Positions 32,288 to 45,055 of a DNA stretch of 64,000 bases are shown one piece after another. This DNA is from Thozetella sp. PMI_491. Lineage: Eukaryota > Ascomycota > Sordariomycetes > Chaetosphaeriales > Chaetosphaeriaceae. The stretch lies in the NCBI GenBank assembly GCA_021432635.1, contig MU270019.1:620001-684000 (forward strand), in the 5' to 3' direction. Under the pieces are notes generated by a model. That model did no database searches and was not told where the DNA came from. It saw nothing but the letters and a program-made list of their open reading frames with translations. How positions within the stretch are numbered: position 1 is the first letter of the stretch; each line of letters starts with the position of its first letter. The position numbers and the translations under genes are program-made.

Positions 32288-35200
32288 GTCTGCGAAACTC
32301 GTCCCGTAGCTCTGGCATGTAGGATCTCAGTCTCACACCCGATGGCTGGGACCACGAGGGCGATGGGTGCGCTTTTAATCCTTCGACAACGTGTTTCAAC
32401 CGCACGTTGAGACTACGCAATATCCTATTATCTGAAGCGCTGGAATGTGGCGCAACGGCCATGGTCGCCGGATCGGAGGCGTTTCCACCGGAAGCGGCGC
32501 CGCGATGCTGATTGCAGCGGAGGCTCGTAGACGGCCTTTCCGGGACTAGTCAAACCAATCGTTTCCGCAGTCCGAAGTCAGCGAGTGTGTTTTAATTACT
32601 TCGGCGACTTCCGGGGCGAATTCATCACGGCCCGATGGCCTCAGCTCTCTCGCTTGGGTCGCTGCAGCATACCGTGAAGACGACAGGATGCGAGAGGTAT
32701 GACTTCTAAGATCCCCAGGACGCCCAGCTAAAAAGTTTCAAGCATTGTTTGTGCTGGAAGAAAAAAAAATACACGTTGCATAGTCATGGGCATGCAGTGT
32801 ATACCTTAGCTGAAGCCCGACCTCTCGGCCATGCTCTCAACTTCCGTCAACATTACCATCAGGAAGTTCTAGGCGCTATGATGGCAAACTTCCAGAGTCA
32901 TCAAATTGGCAAGAGTTAAAGCCCCCAACTTTAATGGCCTTACGCCCCCGAAAGCAGGGTAGTTCGGCACCTCTCAAGGGAGCGAGCCACAGCCTATTGA
33001 TGACAAGTCATCATTTTGAGGCCAAGTCTAAGAAGTATGAGTGGACCATAGTTGCACAAAGCAAGTGTATTGGGTGTTTAATGACCCACGAGCCGGCGTT
33101 TGTTGCCGTCTTATGAAATGCATCAGTGACAGGCTAGTGTCGGTGTCAGCAAAGCAGCGGGATCTCCACGAGGCAAGTAAGCAGCCACGAGGTGGTTCTC
33201 GCGATGGCAAGTTAATCTATGCGAAGCTAAGTCGCTTAAAATCGCCGCCATACACGCCACGAGTAGCATACTAGAGAAAGATCTTGCTTGTGTCACGCCG
33301 CCCCCAAACAGTATTAGCCAGGCCGCCAATCCGGGGGATCTATCGGCCGCATATCTCGGATAGAATCAGCCCAAGCTAGCCCGATATGCGCGTACACGCC
33401 GTATCTGGAATCGTTGGACGCGGAGGAACAACGTGCACAGTTCTTGGCGTTTTGCCACCGGCAGTTAACATTGTCGACCTCTTCATCGACACCGTGCACC
33501 AGGCCAGACTGTCGATGACATGGCCCGCAGTGCCATCTAACGTCGTGGGTATAGGCGACGAAGAGATATGCTTTAGCGTAGCAGGGCGGTATGTTTGGGT
33601 TTAACCCCAGCCATACGGTAATCCTTGCGCTTACCCGTGCTAGTTGGTCCGGGTGTTACTTCGTCGCCATAGAGCTTGGAGCCTAAATCATAGAACGAGC
33701 TGGAGGGAACTTTTGACAGGAGTTCATGTTCCGAAGTACCGTGAGATAGGAACCGGAGCGCTCGCAGAATATCGAATATTGCTGCTGTACGATAGCTCCG
33801 AGATGGCTGCATTTTGGGATGGTTGCACAGAGCTTAGATTGCAGAGTTCACGCTCAATAGGTATACTTCGGAGATAGAAGCATTCAGGCTCGCGGTCCAA
33901 TCCATCGTCTCCTGGCATGGATCTCAAATTGAGTACTTGCTGCCCCTGCCTGTCTTCTGTTAAATTAAATCGTGAGCACACCCTTTCTTACTCGGCCGGA
34001 ATGACTACCGTAGTGTTTATCTCGTGGAGGTGGCGGAAGAGCCGGCATCTGCCACGTGGAACCATCACGACTCCCGGGGACAGCATCGGAGCTTCGGCCT
34101 TGGCCCGCTCCAAGCCAGTAGCGAATTGTACTTCCTCCCGCGCCGTTAACCTGCATCTGAAGCTGTGACGACCGTGCAACGAGCAATAACAAAAACAATG
34201 CAGACGCGAAGTCCGCATGGCATCCTAGGCCGCGCTCGGTAAAAACGACCTCTTTGACCTGCCAAGAGATGATGTGTTGGCTGGGACGCCGGGCCGGGAG
34301 CTGAAGCCTATGCGCTGGGCGAGGGGGGAGCCGTGCACTGCGCTGCATTATCTGCTTGCAGAGAGCCCTACCAACGGTCGAAACTCTACAGTAGAGTGGC
34401 GTCTTGCTCGCTCTGAATCGCTAGCAGCATTGAGCCGAAACTCGAGAGCGCGGCTGAGATGGTGAGTCGGCGGGGGTTTGAGATGCAAACTGCGGCGCCC
34501 CTTACGTCTGCTGTGCTGAAGGCTTCTTCCTGAGACGAGCATAGCGCAAACGCCGCCCCCAACGCCATCCTTTCGGTGCAATGCTAGACGAGGCGGGGGA
34601 GCTTGCCGGGTGGGGATTCGAGTCCGAGGGCCAGAACGAGTGGGGATAGGCCCTATGTACATATTCCTAGAGCAGCGGTTAAAACGACGTCCAGCGGATT
34701 TGGGGCTCGCAAAGAGCCTCAGGCCCGTGCGTGGCGTGGCCTCAGCACCAATTCTTCCGGAACATCAATGTTCGGCCACCCATTCCCTCGGTAGCGAGAC
34801 TGGCGAGGGAGGGCGACGTGTCCGTGCCGCACGACCTGCCATTCATATCTGCTATTTTAAGGGAGGGACAGAGCAGCCCAGACGCTGTTGGCCGCCTAGA
34901 AACTATGGGCCCGGCTCGGACCCAGGGGGCTCCGGCTGCGAAGATCCTGCGAGGCCAGCGTCTCGAGCAAGCAAGCAGCTTTCCCGTTCTGCTGCAGTCA
35001 GCGGCAGCTATTGCAGCTATTGGAGCTATTGAATGCGGCCGCGCACCCGGGTCTCCAAAGGTTGGGTGCGCTGACCAAGAGGGGTGGAAAACGCTCCTCT
35101 GAATGTCTCCAACGGTTCCGGCCAAGACGACGGATGCGGCGCGTAAGCGCTGCGGCCGCGAAACACACCGGACGGGACGGGACAGACAAAGACTACTGGC

Positions 35201-35978
35201 ACCGTATCTTCGGATTGCAGTAAATTTGTGTGGTACTGCATCATGTATTTGGGGCCAGGGCGGTGGGACGCGGCCTGTCCAGATCGGCAGGTGAGAAGTG
35301 CGTTGAAGAGCGGGCGGCATAGGTTACCATTCTGCTCTGCAACTGGGGTTGCCTGCGACCGCACGGGTTCGTCGACCTCCCGACTGGGCCGATAAGCAGG
35401 AGACAGGCTGTGTCACCCACCCTCATCGCGACCGCTGGGCATTGGACAGGGCAGCAGACTGCTGCGCTGTGCACGACCCAGATCAAATTAAGGTAAAGAT
35501 TGCCAATTTCGAAATGTATGCGCGATGCACGGCCCCGGTTGGCTCACGACAATGTACGGCCTATGGCCGATATGCGGCCAAGCCCTGCCATGTGCTGCAT
35601 GCTTGCTCGCACTTTTGCGATTTGTGCTGAGTTAATCCGGTTGGCGAGGGTTGTCTGAAGCAGCAACCCAAATTCTCGATGCAGATTTTTTTCTCTTTGG
35701 ATTTCTTTTTTCAAACCAAGAGAAGAGAAATAGAAAGCAAAACACTAGAGATTGCGCAATCTCCACAAACGCCCTCGCCTTCCCCGGACTCGAGCTTGGC
35801 TTCCCCATCAAAGAAGAAGGCCCCGAGAAATCCACTTGCAAAGCCACCCGGCAAGAGAATCTGGGGGCGGGGCCCAAGGCTCGGGGCGGACATGGCAAGA
35901 GGCTTTCACCAACTCACTTGGCAGCAATCTTTTCGTGTGGCACGGTACATGAAGCCGGCGCGGAGAAAACGTGTCAAA

Positions 35979-36012
35979 TCTCATCTCATCTCATCTCATC
36001 CTCCCCCCCCCC
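35979..36012. repeat. TCTCA microsatellite and poly-C run
   Basis: About four to five tandem TCTCA units followed directly by a run of about ten C. Confidence 0.8.
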
Positions 36013-37911
36013 TCTCCGTCCCCCTCTATCATCATTCTTCGCCTTCCTTGGTCCTCGGTCACCCTCTTCCTCCCTCCCGTCCGCTCCTTGGCCTTCCTTC
36101 CCCCCGTCTTGGCTGCTCACGGCGCGTCTTGGCGAGCACCACGGTACCCCGGCCGATGGCGTCGCCAACTTGGTTGGATCGGGCAGCTTAGCAAGCGTCG
36201 AGGCCTTGGCAAATGCAGAGCCAACGCCCACGCCAGGCGCTTCCTCGGTCGGGCGGCTGGTCCTCCGTCGACACGAGATTTGCTGGCCGCTGCTCGGTAC
36301 GAGGTACTGTGCACTTGGCTGAGTTTCGTGTCACTGCCTATCTCTGGCTACGCCGTGCCCACTTTCAGGGATACCGTCCTCACGATTGGGCATGGCGTTT
36401 CTCAACGCTGTTTGCCCCCTTGGGGGTAGCCAATGGTCCTCGCCGCGGCAATTGCCGTGCTTAGACCTGGCGTATGTTGTGCTGGTTTCGTCAGCTATCT
36501 ACATTGCTCGATGCAACCCGACGTCCCATCGGGGTCGAGGTTCTCTGCGTTGGTGTCCCTCCTGCTGCGGTGGTCTACGCTCCCGACATCTTGGTGCACC
36601 CGCGCGACTTCAGCCCACCCGTTCTAACCATGCGGTGAGAATTGACTTTTTTCTTCTCTGTTAGAGCCTCGGCGGCTACCATCTGTGCGTTGGCGCCTAG
36701 TGCTCGGACAAAAGGGACGAGCGCGTCCCAAGATGCTAGGCCTGCCGGTGGCGGCGTCTGCTGCACCTCCTGTGACGAGAGATCTGCTGATCCCCAGCAG
36801 TAGGTTGCGTCTTCTACGTAGGCTCTGCGATCTGGAAAGAAAGATGGGCGTCGTGGGAAGGGGGGTAAAGGGGGGGCAAGGGGGGAAGAGGGGGTGGGGA
36901 GGGAGTCTGGGCGGCATGCGGGGGGCACAGACGTACCGGGCCAGGGTAAGGCGTTCGGTACCCCAAGAGTCTAGACACCGCGCCGCCAAAAGCGCGGCAC
37001 CGCCGCTGAGAAGTCGCTAAGGCTACGGCGCCCGCCAATGGCTGAGGACCTTCAGCCTGGCACGGAAAGGAACATAACCTCCACTTCCCCATCCATCCAC
37101 GGTCAAGGTTCACACCCCCAGTCTCGGGCCAAGCCTTTAGCTGCAGCCGGGACCCATGTCCAACGACCAGGAAGAGCAGCGTTATCCGACCAGTCCTGGC
37201 CGTCGAGCTGGACCGGCTGGATGGCGAAGGCTCGCCTTTTTTTTTGGGACCTCGTCTTCCTTGTCTGCCTCTCGCGGATCGCTTACGAAGGCTCACGCAA
37301 GGAGCGCCACGCCCAGGACCTAACGGCCTGCAGCTGCACACGTGTACGGCCGTACTGCCAAGCAGGAGTGACGATGGCTAAGCTCCGAGTCAGGTATGGG
37401 GGCTGTCGCCCAGCACGCCAACGGAACGCCAACGGTAGGCGCTGGGCGTTCTCTCCTCTCACTTCGCATGAAGGGAACTGGTCCAAAATGGAAAGCCAAG
37501 ATGCGGGCATCTCGTCCTGTAGCCATAGAGACGCCTTTGGCCCACCGCAGATCCCTCCCTGCGCCTCCCCCCACGTGAAATGTCTCTGGGCTGCCGGCGC
37601 GCCATTGGTGGCATTCTCTCGGCCTCAACAAAGGACGGTCAGAGACATGTCGAACCTAGCTGCCGGCGCCGCAGCCAAGGTGCGCATCCTACCAAGGTTC
37701 AGGCATGCCCCAAGAGTAGATTTTCTTGGGCTTTCTAGAAAGGCTAGCGTGCCTCCCACCCTCTAGAAGGAACATAATTCCTCTCTCCGTCTGAGCGGTT
37801 CGGATTTCATGCCTAGATAGATCGTCCGCCTCCCCCTTGCCCGTCATACCTCTGGTCTCCTCCGTGCGGACCGCCCGGCTACAAATCCCCCTTCCTCCCC
37901 CACCCCCTTTT

Positions 37912-37930
37912 CTCTATATATGATATACCT
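37912..37930 (+). promoter_or_regulatory. TATA-like box upstream of the MFS transporter
   Basis: A ctctatatatgatatacc stretch lies after a pyrimidine-rich run and about 420 bp before the ATG at 38343. If used, the leader is long and contains upstream ATGs. It could equally be fortuitous. Confidence 0.3.
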
Positions 37931-38342
37931 GTCCGGAACCCAGTCCGAGCTCGAAGCTACTCAAATCCTTAATTTGGAGAGCACACCTAGGCGAACTCTA
38001 CCAATATTGACCCAGCCGCAAGCGGAATAATCTGCGTACGACGTCTTGGCAGAGGGAGTCTCGGTCCTGACTTCCATCTTGGCGGCGAGGCGCCTTAAAT
38101 ACCCGACCCCCTGGGCTCGAGAAAGTCTGGGCATTCCCTCCTCGCCAAGTCCCTGTTCCTTTTTGCTCCCCTACTTCGTCCCTTTTTTTTTCTTATCTTG
38201 CGTTTTTATTCCTGCGGCCTATCGACAGGTTGCTTGGCGCGTCCCCATCGTGTGTCTTGATACGCGTACAAGATCCACTAGCACCTGCCTCGCAGCGTCT
38301 TGACCGTCACCTGACGCCCGAGTCCTCCTCACCACTGTCAAC

Positions 38343-40059
38343 ATGGCGGACGTCGATCCTGCGGCTTCGTACGAAGCTGACCAGAAAGATATCAAGCAGT
38401 CGAGCAGCGCATCGAGCGTGCGGGCTGAGCAGGCTGAGAAGGCCGTCACGCCAGATGGTGGCGAGGCTGCGGGCTGGGACTTAGGGGCCACGAAACGGTT
38501 GCTCCGCAAGGTGGACATGCACTTGATTCCCTTCCTTGCTCTGCTGTATCTGCTGTCCTTCCTGGACCGCACCAACATCGGCAATGCTCGTCTCGACACG
38601 CTCGAGAAGGACCTCAAGATGGATCCCATCAGGCTCATGTACAACGACGCCCTCGCCATCTTCTTCCCCTTTTACGTTGCGGCTGAGATCCCGTCCAATA
38701 TGGCCATGAAGCGCTTCCGCCCGTCAATCTGGATTCCTAGCATCATGGTTGCATGGGCAGTGTGCTGCACTCTCATGGGCATCGTTAAGAACTACCAGGG
38801 GATCATGGCGGCCCGCGCGTTCCTGGGAATCGCCGAGGGCGGTCTCTTCCCGGGTATCACCTACTAGTTAGTGCTCCTTCCCGATAACCAACCCTTCTGA
38901 CCGATAGGCTAACGGGATGTAATAGCATCACTATGTGGTACAGACGCCACGAGTGCGGTCTGCGAATGGCCATCTTCTTCTCCGCCGCCACCGCTGCCGG
39001 TGCTTTCGGCGGTCTTCTCGCTCGCGGCATCCTTGAGATGCGTGGTATCGGCGGGCTGTCCGGCTGGCAGTGGATCTTCATCATCGAGGGTATCATCACC
39101 TTCGTAGTCGGTAAGTCCCTTTTTCGGAGGTTGGACAAGGATCCACGCGGTATCTAGGTTGTCTGGTTGCTGACTATACATCCCTAAAGCGTGCATTGCA
39201 TACTGGGCTATGAACGACTACCCCAACACGGCCAAGTTCCTGACTGAGGGGGAGCGCACCGAGATCCAGCGCCGGCTCAAGGATGACCGTTCGTCACTGG
39301 CGGACGAGTTCGAGATGCGCTATTTCTGGGACGCCATGAAGGACTGGAAGATCTGGGTGCACATGCTCATCACCTTCCTCGTCTACACCGGCCTGTACTC
39401 ATACTCGCTGTTCCTGCCTACCATTGTCAACAGCCTCGGAACCTGGAGCCCGCAGACCTCGCAGCTCATGACCGTGCCCCCGTACATTGCTGCCTGCATC
39501 TGCTGCATCGGCGCCGGCTACCTGGCCGACCGCTGGGGCCAGCGCGGCATCTTCATGATCTTCTTTATGTGCACCGCGTATGTTTAGCCCTTCTGCAAAT
39601 CGGCCCCTTCTCTGCTAACCCGCGTCTAGTATCGTCGGTCTCGTCATGCTACTCGCCACCTCCTCCCCTGGTGTGCGCTACACTGGCTGCTTCTTCCTCG
39701 CTTGCGGCATCTACCCGAACGTCCCCCAGGGTGTGGCCTGGAACGGCAACAACATTGGCGGATCCCTGAAGCGCGGTGTCGGCATCGCCATGCACGTCGG
39801 CTTCGGCAACCTCGGCGGCACGCTGTCGGCCTACTTGTTCATCTCCCGCGACGGCCCGCGTTTCTACTCTGGCTTCGCCACGCTCCTGGCTTTCCAGGCA
39901 GTGGCGGCGATTCTGTCGGTCGTCATGACCATCTACCTGCGCCGCGAGAACGCTCGCCGCGATGCCGAGTACAAGGCGCCCAGCGAGTACACTGAGGAGG
40001 AGAAGCACGCGGAGAGGGAAAAGGGCGACAACGCCACCTTCTTCCGGTACACCGTCTAA
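38343..40059 (+). CDS. MFS transporter, allantoate permease (Dal5/ACS) family
   Basis: Predicted plasma-membrane importer of small organic anions (allantoate, nicotinate or related vitamins). Exons 38343-38866, 38926-39110, 39190-39577 and 39630-40059 give 508 residues. The start ATG has good context (caacATGGCG). Landmarks are the hydrophilic N-terminus, KVDMHLIPFLALLYLLSFLD then RTNIGNARLDTLEKDLKMD, the AEIPSNMAMKRFRPS loop, ARAFLGIAEGGLFPGITYY, WYRRHECGLRMAIFFSAA and SGWQWIFIIEGIITFVVA, all typical of this family. The second half includes DRWGQRGIFMIFF, a helix run and NNIGGSLKRGVGIAMHVGFG, followed by a charged tail rich in Glu and Lys. All introns are GT-AG. The exact substrate cannot be read from sequence. 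Confidence 0.94.
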
Positions 40060-41364
40060 GCATGCAATACAGGATACAGGGACCCCGCTAACGGGAGGCA
40101 TGGGTTCGGGATGCAAAAAGACATGTTTTTCATCATGCAGGAGGGTAGTCTAGGGGTATAGGCTTGGTTAATGCAAACGTAATTGTTCCACACGCGTGAT
40201 CCAAAAACAAAGCGCAGCCAGCCTGTCCCACCGGACCCCCGAGCGGCCTACAACGAAAGTTCCCGTGCCAAGCTTGCATCAAAAGCTCGATAAGCGCCGC
40301 TGTATAGGCGACTCTAACTCTTTCCATTTTGGGTAATGCTTCCTCGTTTACCCTTGGTTTGGGACGCACGATCCTGGATGCGATGCCTTTACCCGGTACC
40401 CCAAGGTTGGGACGGCTTATCGGTGCAGGCAGCTTGGCAGCTCCCAAGCGTCCTCGTTTCGCCACCGGCGCGTCCACCAATTTACCCAAAAACAAGCCTA
40501 CCCTCCTGAAACATCTGGCAAGCCGCGGGGACCTTAGGTTGGCAGCCCTGCGGGGGCCTGATTCTCGGAGGGGCAAATGGCGCCAAGCTCGGCGACCTGT
40601 TGAATTGACCCAGTCCCGTGGGACGAAAGGGGATGGAGGGGTGGATATTAGACTCTAAGACACGGCAGCTCGACCCCCTGTGCGGCTGAGGAATCATTCC
40701 TTTGCAGGCTCCCGCGATTGAGGAAACCGGCGGTGCTTGGGCTTTCTTTGGCTCGAAGGACGACTGGCCGCGTGAGACAAGGCGTAAGCTTGGTTCCGTC
40801 TGGTCGTCACAAGGTCCTGGTTGATAAAGAGATTTAGCTTCCCTCTCGGGCCGTGGCGATCGTGCGGCAAGCCCCAGTGGAACCACATTGAGCCCAGGGA
40901 GAGCTGATCAAGCCACCCGTCCCGAGCGTCGCCAATAACTCATGCGCCCAAAAGGTTATGTATCTAGGGGCTACACGGTCGAGGTAACTGCCAACACTAT
41001 CCCCAGATTGCTTATCCTGGAACTAGAGTACTGTCTCAGCCGCCTGTGGGCACTGTATGGCGCCATGTTGGCGCCATGATGCGATTCCCATAAATTATCA
41101 AGCAGAGGGAAATTCACCCCCATGTCTCGTTATCACCGGTTCATCAGCAACTTTTTTGTACTCATCATTCTATAAACTAAATATAGTTGAATCGGACTAA
41201 AGCTGTGCCCTAACAGTAGCGCTGTGTCTACCCGCCTGCCCCTGGCTGCAGGGGATGTTGCAACATTCCTCAACATCGCGTGAGGGGAACTAACCGCATA
41301 CGTGACCAGTGTCTTAGCGATTTGTGACGTCAATGACAGTGGGAATGTTTAGTCAAGCCCTCAT
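40060..41364. other. convergent intergenic region
   Basis: 3' ends of the MFS transporter (plus) and the amino-acid permease (minus). GC-rich open frames between 40,130 and 40,890 lack motifs on either strand. AT-rich near 41,130-41,200. No gene called. Confidence 0.45.
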
Positions 41365-43578
41365 TCACTCGTCCGCCACCTTGTCCTTTAGCCATCCCAA
41401 AATGCTGACCTTCTTCGCCGGCAGAGCCTCACGGATGGCTCTCTCAGTCCGGATCGCCTCCATCTCGCTGAAGTCCATGTCCTCGTACTTGATCCAAGGC
41501 GACTTCGTAGTGATCTTGAGAATAATATATAAGGCCGGGACAATGAAGCAGGCGATGTAGTTTGAAAGGAATCCCGACGCCGTGAAATTTCCGGGGAAAA
41601 AGATCGAGAAACCAGAGAAGAAGACGATGAGGAAGCAGAAGACTCCGGCAGCGATTGCGGCGTACGGCTGTCCCCACGATTTGTACGGTAGCTCGTCTCG
41701 GGAGATACCGTGGTGCTTGAGACCATAGTAGAAGCGCACATACGTGAAGCATATGATGACCCTAGGCGTCGAGTGTCAGCAAATCCCATTGGGCGGTGTG
41801 GTGAGAGTTCCAGCCGGTATTCTTACCAGATGACCAAGCCCGCCGTAGCGATCAGGTTGATGAACCATCCAAACACGGTTGAAGGCGTATCGCCACCGCA
41901 ATTCAAGTATGCTGCCAAGCGTTAGCTCCCGGTTTACCTCTTCGGCATGGAAGAAATGGCAAGTAAAGAACTCAGCTCACCAAGAAGAGCAAGGGGAAAA
42001 GATGCAAGCACAGCGACCCAAGGGACTCCGAAGGCGTTCGTCTTGAGGAAGACCTTGGGCGCCTGGCCGTCCTGTGCCAAGCCGACCAAAACGCGAGAGG
42101 CTAGGAAGAGCATGCCATTGCCGGACGAGAAGGCACTGGTGATTACTACAGCATTGATAATCGATGGAACACCAGCGATCCCAAACTTGTTGAAGGCGAG
42201 GACGAAGGGGCTGCTGGCAGTGCCGGACGAGCTGGCCAGAGCAGGCTCACTGCTCGGTAGGATGAGGCCCACGGCGAGGAGCGACAGGATGTAGAAAAGG
42301 AAGATACGCCAGAAGATGCGACGCATGGCCTTGGGCACATTGATGCGGGGGTTCTCCACCTCGCCGGCCCCTATGGTTGTGATTTGGATGTTTCCGAGGG
42401 CAAAGGCTGCGTTGATCAGGGTGCTCCAAATGGCCAAGAACCGTCCGGTCGAGCCCGAAACTAGGTATTCCTTGATCGGGCTGCTGGCCCGTCAGTATAT
42501 TCCTGCTAACCAAGAGTCCAAGACGATAGATCGAGGTACGTACGTGGACCAATTTCTGCCCCCAACGTAGTCCCCGAGCGGGTTGGCACCCCAATCCACT
42601 AGGAAACCAGCCATAATCATGCCCACTACGAGCAGGGTTTTCAGGAGGCCGAAGAAAAATTCGGACTCGCCGTAGAACCTAACTGGCATAAAGTTGAATG
42701 CCAGGACAATTATGAAAAAGACGGTGATAAAAATTGCTGGGTTCAAATCAGGCCGCCAGACTTTCCAGGAACAAGGTTAGCATTCGCAGCGCTCTGCAGC
42801 TTCTCGAGCGGATAGAGTGGCATACAAGCTATGAGACTGGATGCGGCAACAATCTCGGCACCGAGGGTGATGCTGAGCAGATACCAGAAGACCAGGGCGA
42901 CAGTCGTGCCGAGAGCACGGTCGCTGAAGCGCGGGACGATTCTGATAAAGCCTCCCGACACTGGGAGGAAGCCGATAGTCTCTGCAGAGATGAACGAGAC
43001 CTCGGCCTAGTCTTCTGTGTAAGTAAAGAGCCGGAACCAACACACCGCGGGCAAGAGCAGACGAACCGCGAGAAGGCCACAGAAGGTGTAACCTAGGAGC
43101 ACGCCGAGAGGTCCAGCCGCATACAAGGCCGAGCCAGAGCCGATCTATGAAAAGATACGTAAGCGCTTGGTGTGCAGGAAACGGATGATCCCGAGTAGTA
43201 CTCACGAAGAGCCCGGTGCCGACCCCCGAGGCAAGGGAGATCATGTATGTGTGTCGACCATTGAGAGAGCGCCGGAGGCCTACAAGCGACAGAATCAGCA
43301 CACAGTCGCACCAGATAGCCTCGTGGCGCGCAAGTTGGATACCTACCAGTTGTCTCATGGTTGCCAGGCACGTAGGTGACCCGCTCCGTGGTACCTGCTT
43401 TCGCCTCCAAGCTGGCGACATCTGCATCGGCGGCAGGGTCGCTGCGGATATCTGGTCGAGGAGCCACCGCGATCAGCCATCATTCCCATCATTCGATGTG
43501 AGTCATGGATTGAGAACTGGCTGCTCCTCATGGCCATCTGTGCGTACCTAGACCTTCACCCCGCTCTTTGTCCGCCAT
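41365..43578 (-). CDS. amino-acid permease (APC/YAT family)
   Basis: Predicted 12-helix plasma-membrane amino-acid:proton symporter of about 562 residues, in ten exons: 43548-43578, 43347-43451, 43206-43279, 43046-43144, 42826-43006, 42544-42760, 41981-42480, 41827-41911, 41365-41761 plus the joins between them. The first exon is short: ATG at 43578 (MADKERGEGL) joins DIRSDPAADAD across a GT-AG intron. Without it the frame has no ATG. Landmarks are LNGRHTYMISLASGVGTGLF then IGSGSALYAAGPLGVLLGY, AEVSFISAETIGFLPVSGG, ALVFWYLLSITLGAEIVAA, SLIAFWRPDLNPAIFITVFF and ALGNIQITTIGAGEVENPR, typical of the family. The C-terminal tail is hydrophilic. The fourth intron (43007-43045) would be only 39 bp if the family spacing to AEVSF is kept; an upstream donor gives 60 bp but loses seven residues. 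Confidence 0.9.
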
Positions 43579-45055
43579 GGCTGGCCAATCGAAAGCGTCG
43601 TTCCGGCAGATAGATGGGCGGGAAGACTCAGTTTCACCCTTGCCGACGACGTGTGTTGCCTGTGGCGGAATTGGAGACCGAATGAAAGCAAGATGGCAGG
43701 CCGAGAGAATTTACTCAGCGAAGGGCCTAGCAGCTGCTGATAAGCAAACCTTGTTATTTGTGGGGGTTCGTGTTCTCGACATAGGTCGGACTCATTCCCG
43801 ATAACGGATCCGCGTGGTCTGAAGGTGGAGATCTGGACGAGTTTGCGGAATAGTGCGATAGCAGTCCCGCAGCAATGGACCCTTGAAATGTCATAACCCC
43901 TGTTGCAGTCTATTTTGCCCCGATAGAGTAAAATTTCCACACGACGTTGGACTCGACGTGTGGCGGATGATTAAACGACCTGATCCTGTGATCCTCGGAA
44001 AGCTGTGGCCGTGGTCAGCGTTAAGTTGAAGTAAAGGCGATCATTCCTACTGCGTTATGCACTGATGTGCGAAATTGGCGTCCTTCTGGTTTATTCTTTT
44101 GGGCCCTACGTGGTCTACGCTACAGTGCGTGTTGGTAGTTACACACACTATGTAACCTAGTCGAGAGAGTCACATGAGTAAACAAGTATCGTGTGGTATT
44201 TCACCTGATTCTATGTCAATGGCTCCCTGAGATTCTATTAGCGATTAAGGGGCTCTGCCGCTGCCCGAATTGTTCGGTTTGCGTATAGCCGCTCTGCTTC
44301 GCTATGAGCCTGCCCAACTATCCCTCGAGTAGGAGGGAAAAAGTTCATCAGGGCAACGATATTATGGTCGCGCTGCTGAAAAGCCTGTAAGTCATTTACG
44401 GAATATCCCTACGTATAGTTTAGAATATAATGCAAGTGGGACAGGGGTCATCCCTGGGTTCCTCCTTCGGGGCGGCTGCTTGTCTCGCTTTCAATATCTC
44501 TTGTTCCTCTTCTGCCCTCTTGCCGATCAACTCCAAGTGCTACCGATTGTTCATACCTTGCGCCTCTTTCTGGCCATATTTAATCCTTCTTAGCCTCCTT
44601 ATTTCTTCAGGAATCACGCGCTGTCGCCTCTCTAGCTCACTAATAATTAGTATAGCCTGTCGCAAAAGATCGTCTTCCATCCTAGGAGCAAGTAGTAGCA
44701 CCCAGCCAGCTAGTCAGCCACCAAAGGGTCGTAAGAAATAGCCCTCCGCTGGCTTCTAGTTCTAGTCATTGTATAACGTACCCACCTCTTTGCTAGAGGT
44801 CATATAACCACTCCTGTAAACTAACCAAATGGAAGCATCATCGTATAAACCGCACTGTTGGTCTGCGGCCAGAGGTGTTATGATAGACTCTCTAGTCTAG
44901 ATCTCTTCAGTAGTCCCAAATTGCTGGCTACACGGTGCCGTCCTTGGGGGTATAAGTGCATCATATCCCTGGCTTTCTCCAACAAAACAACACCAGCGAA
45001 CCATAGCCCTCAGGTCTATTTCTTGTCCTATCCGCAGGCTGTCTTATTTTCACAC
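43579..45055. other. intergenic, possible repeat remnant
   Basis: Promoter side of the amino-acid permease. At about 44,430-44,740 the minus strand reads protein-like, charged, coiled-coil sequence (for example LIISELERRQRVIPEEIRR and EEEQEILKARQAAAPKEEP) interrupted by stops. This may be a decayed transposon-borne gene, but no transposase domain is visible. Confidence 0.35.

Larger units (their letters stand above)
32288..38342. other. about 6 kb without a supported gene
   Basis: Many overlapping open frames occur because the sequence is GC-rich, but none shows a family motif or splice-consistent extension. Features seen are a 9-bp imperfect tandem repeat (gcagctatt) at 35,004-35,030, a TCTCA pentanucleotide run at about 35,979-36,000 followed by a C-run, G-rich tracts near 36,850-36,900, and a TATA-like box near 37,915 with CT-rich sequence before the transporter start. 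The right third is probably promoter and leader of that gene. Confidence 0.4.

Noticed and set aside
35651-36429. Overlapping plus-strand open frames of up to 223 codons
   Set aside because: Low-complexity Pro/Ser/Arg-rich translations across simple repeats, no family motif, and several frames open at once because the DNA is GC-rich.
37038-37766. 242-codon plus-strand open frame
   Set aside because: No domain, biased composition and a competing open frame on the minus strand; probably promoter or leader DNA of the transporter.
42777-43551. Long minus- and plus-strand frames such as a 216-codon one
   Set aside because: They run through introns or in the wrong frame of the amino-acid permease.
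44430-44741. 103-codon plus-strand open frame
   Set aside because: Its antisense looks more protein-like (coiled coil, charged), so the plus frame is likely a shadow of a decayed minus-strand gene.
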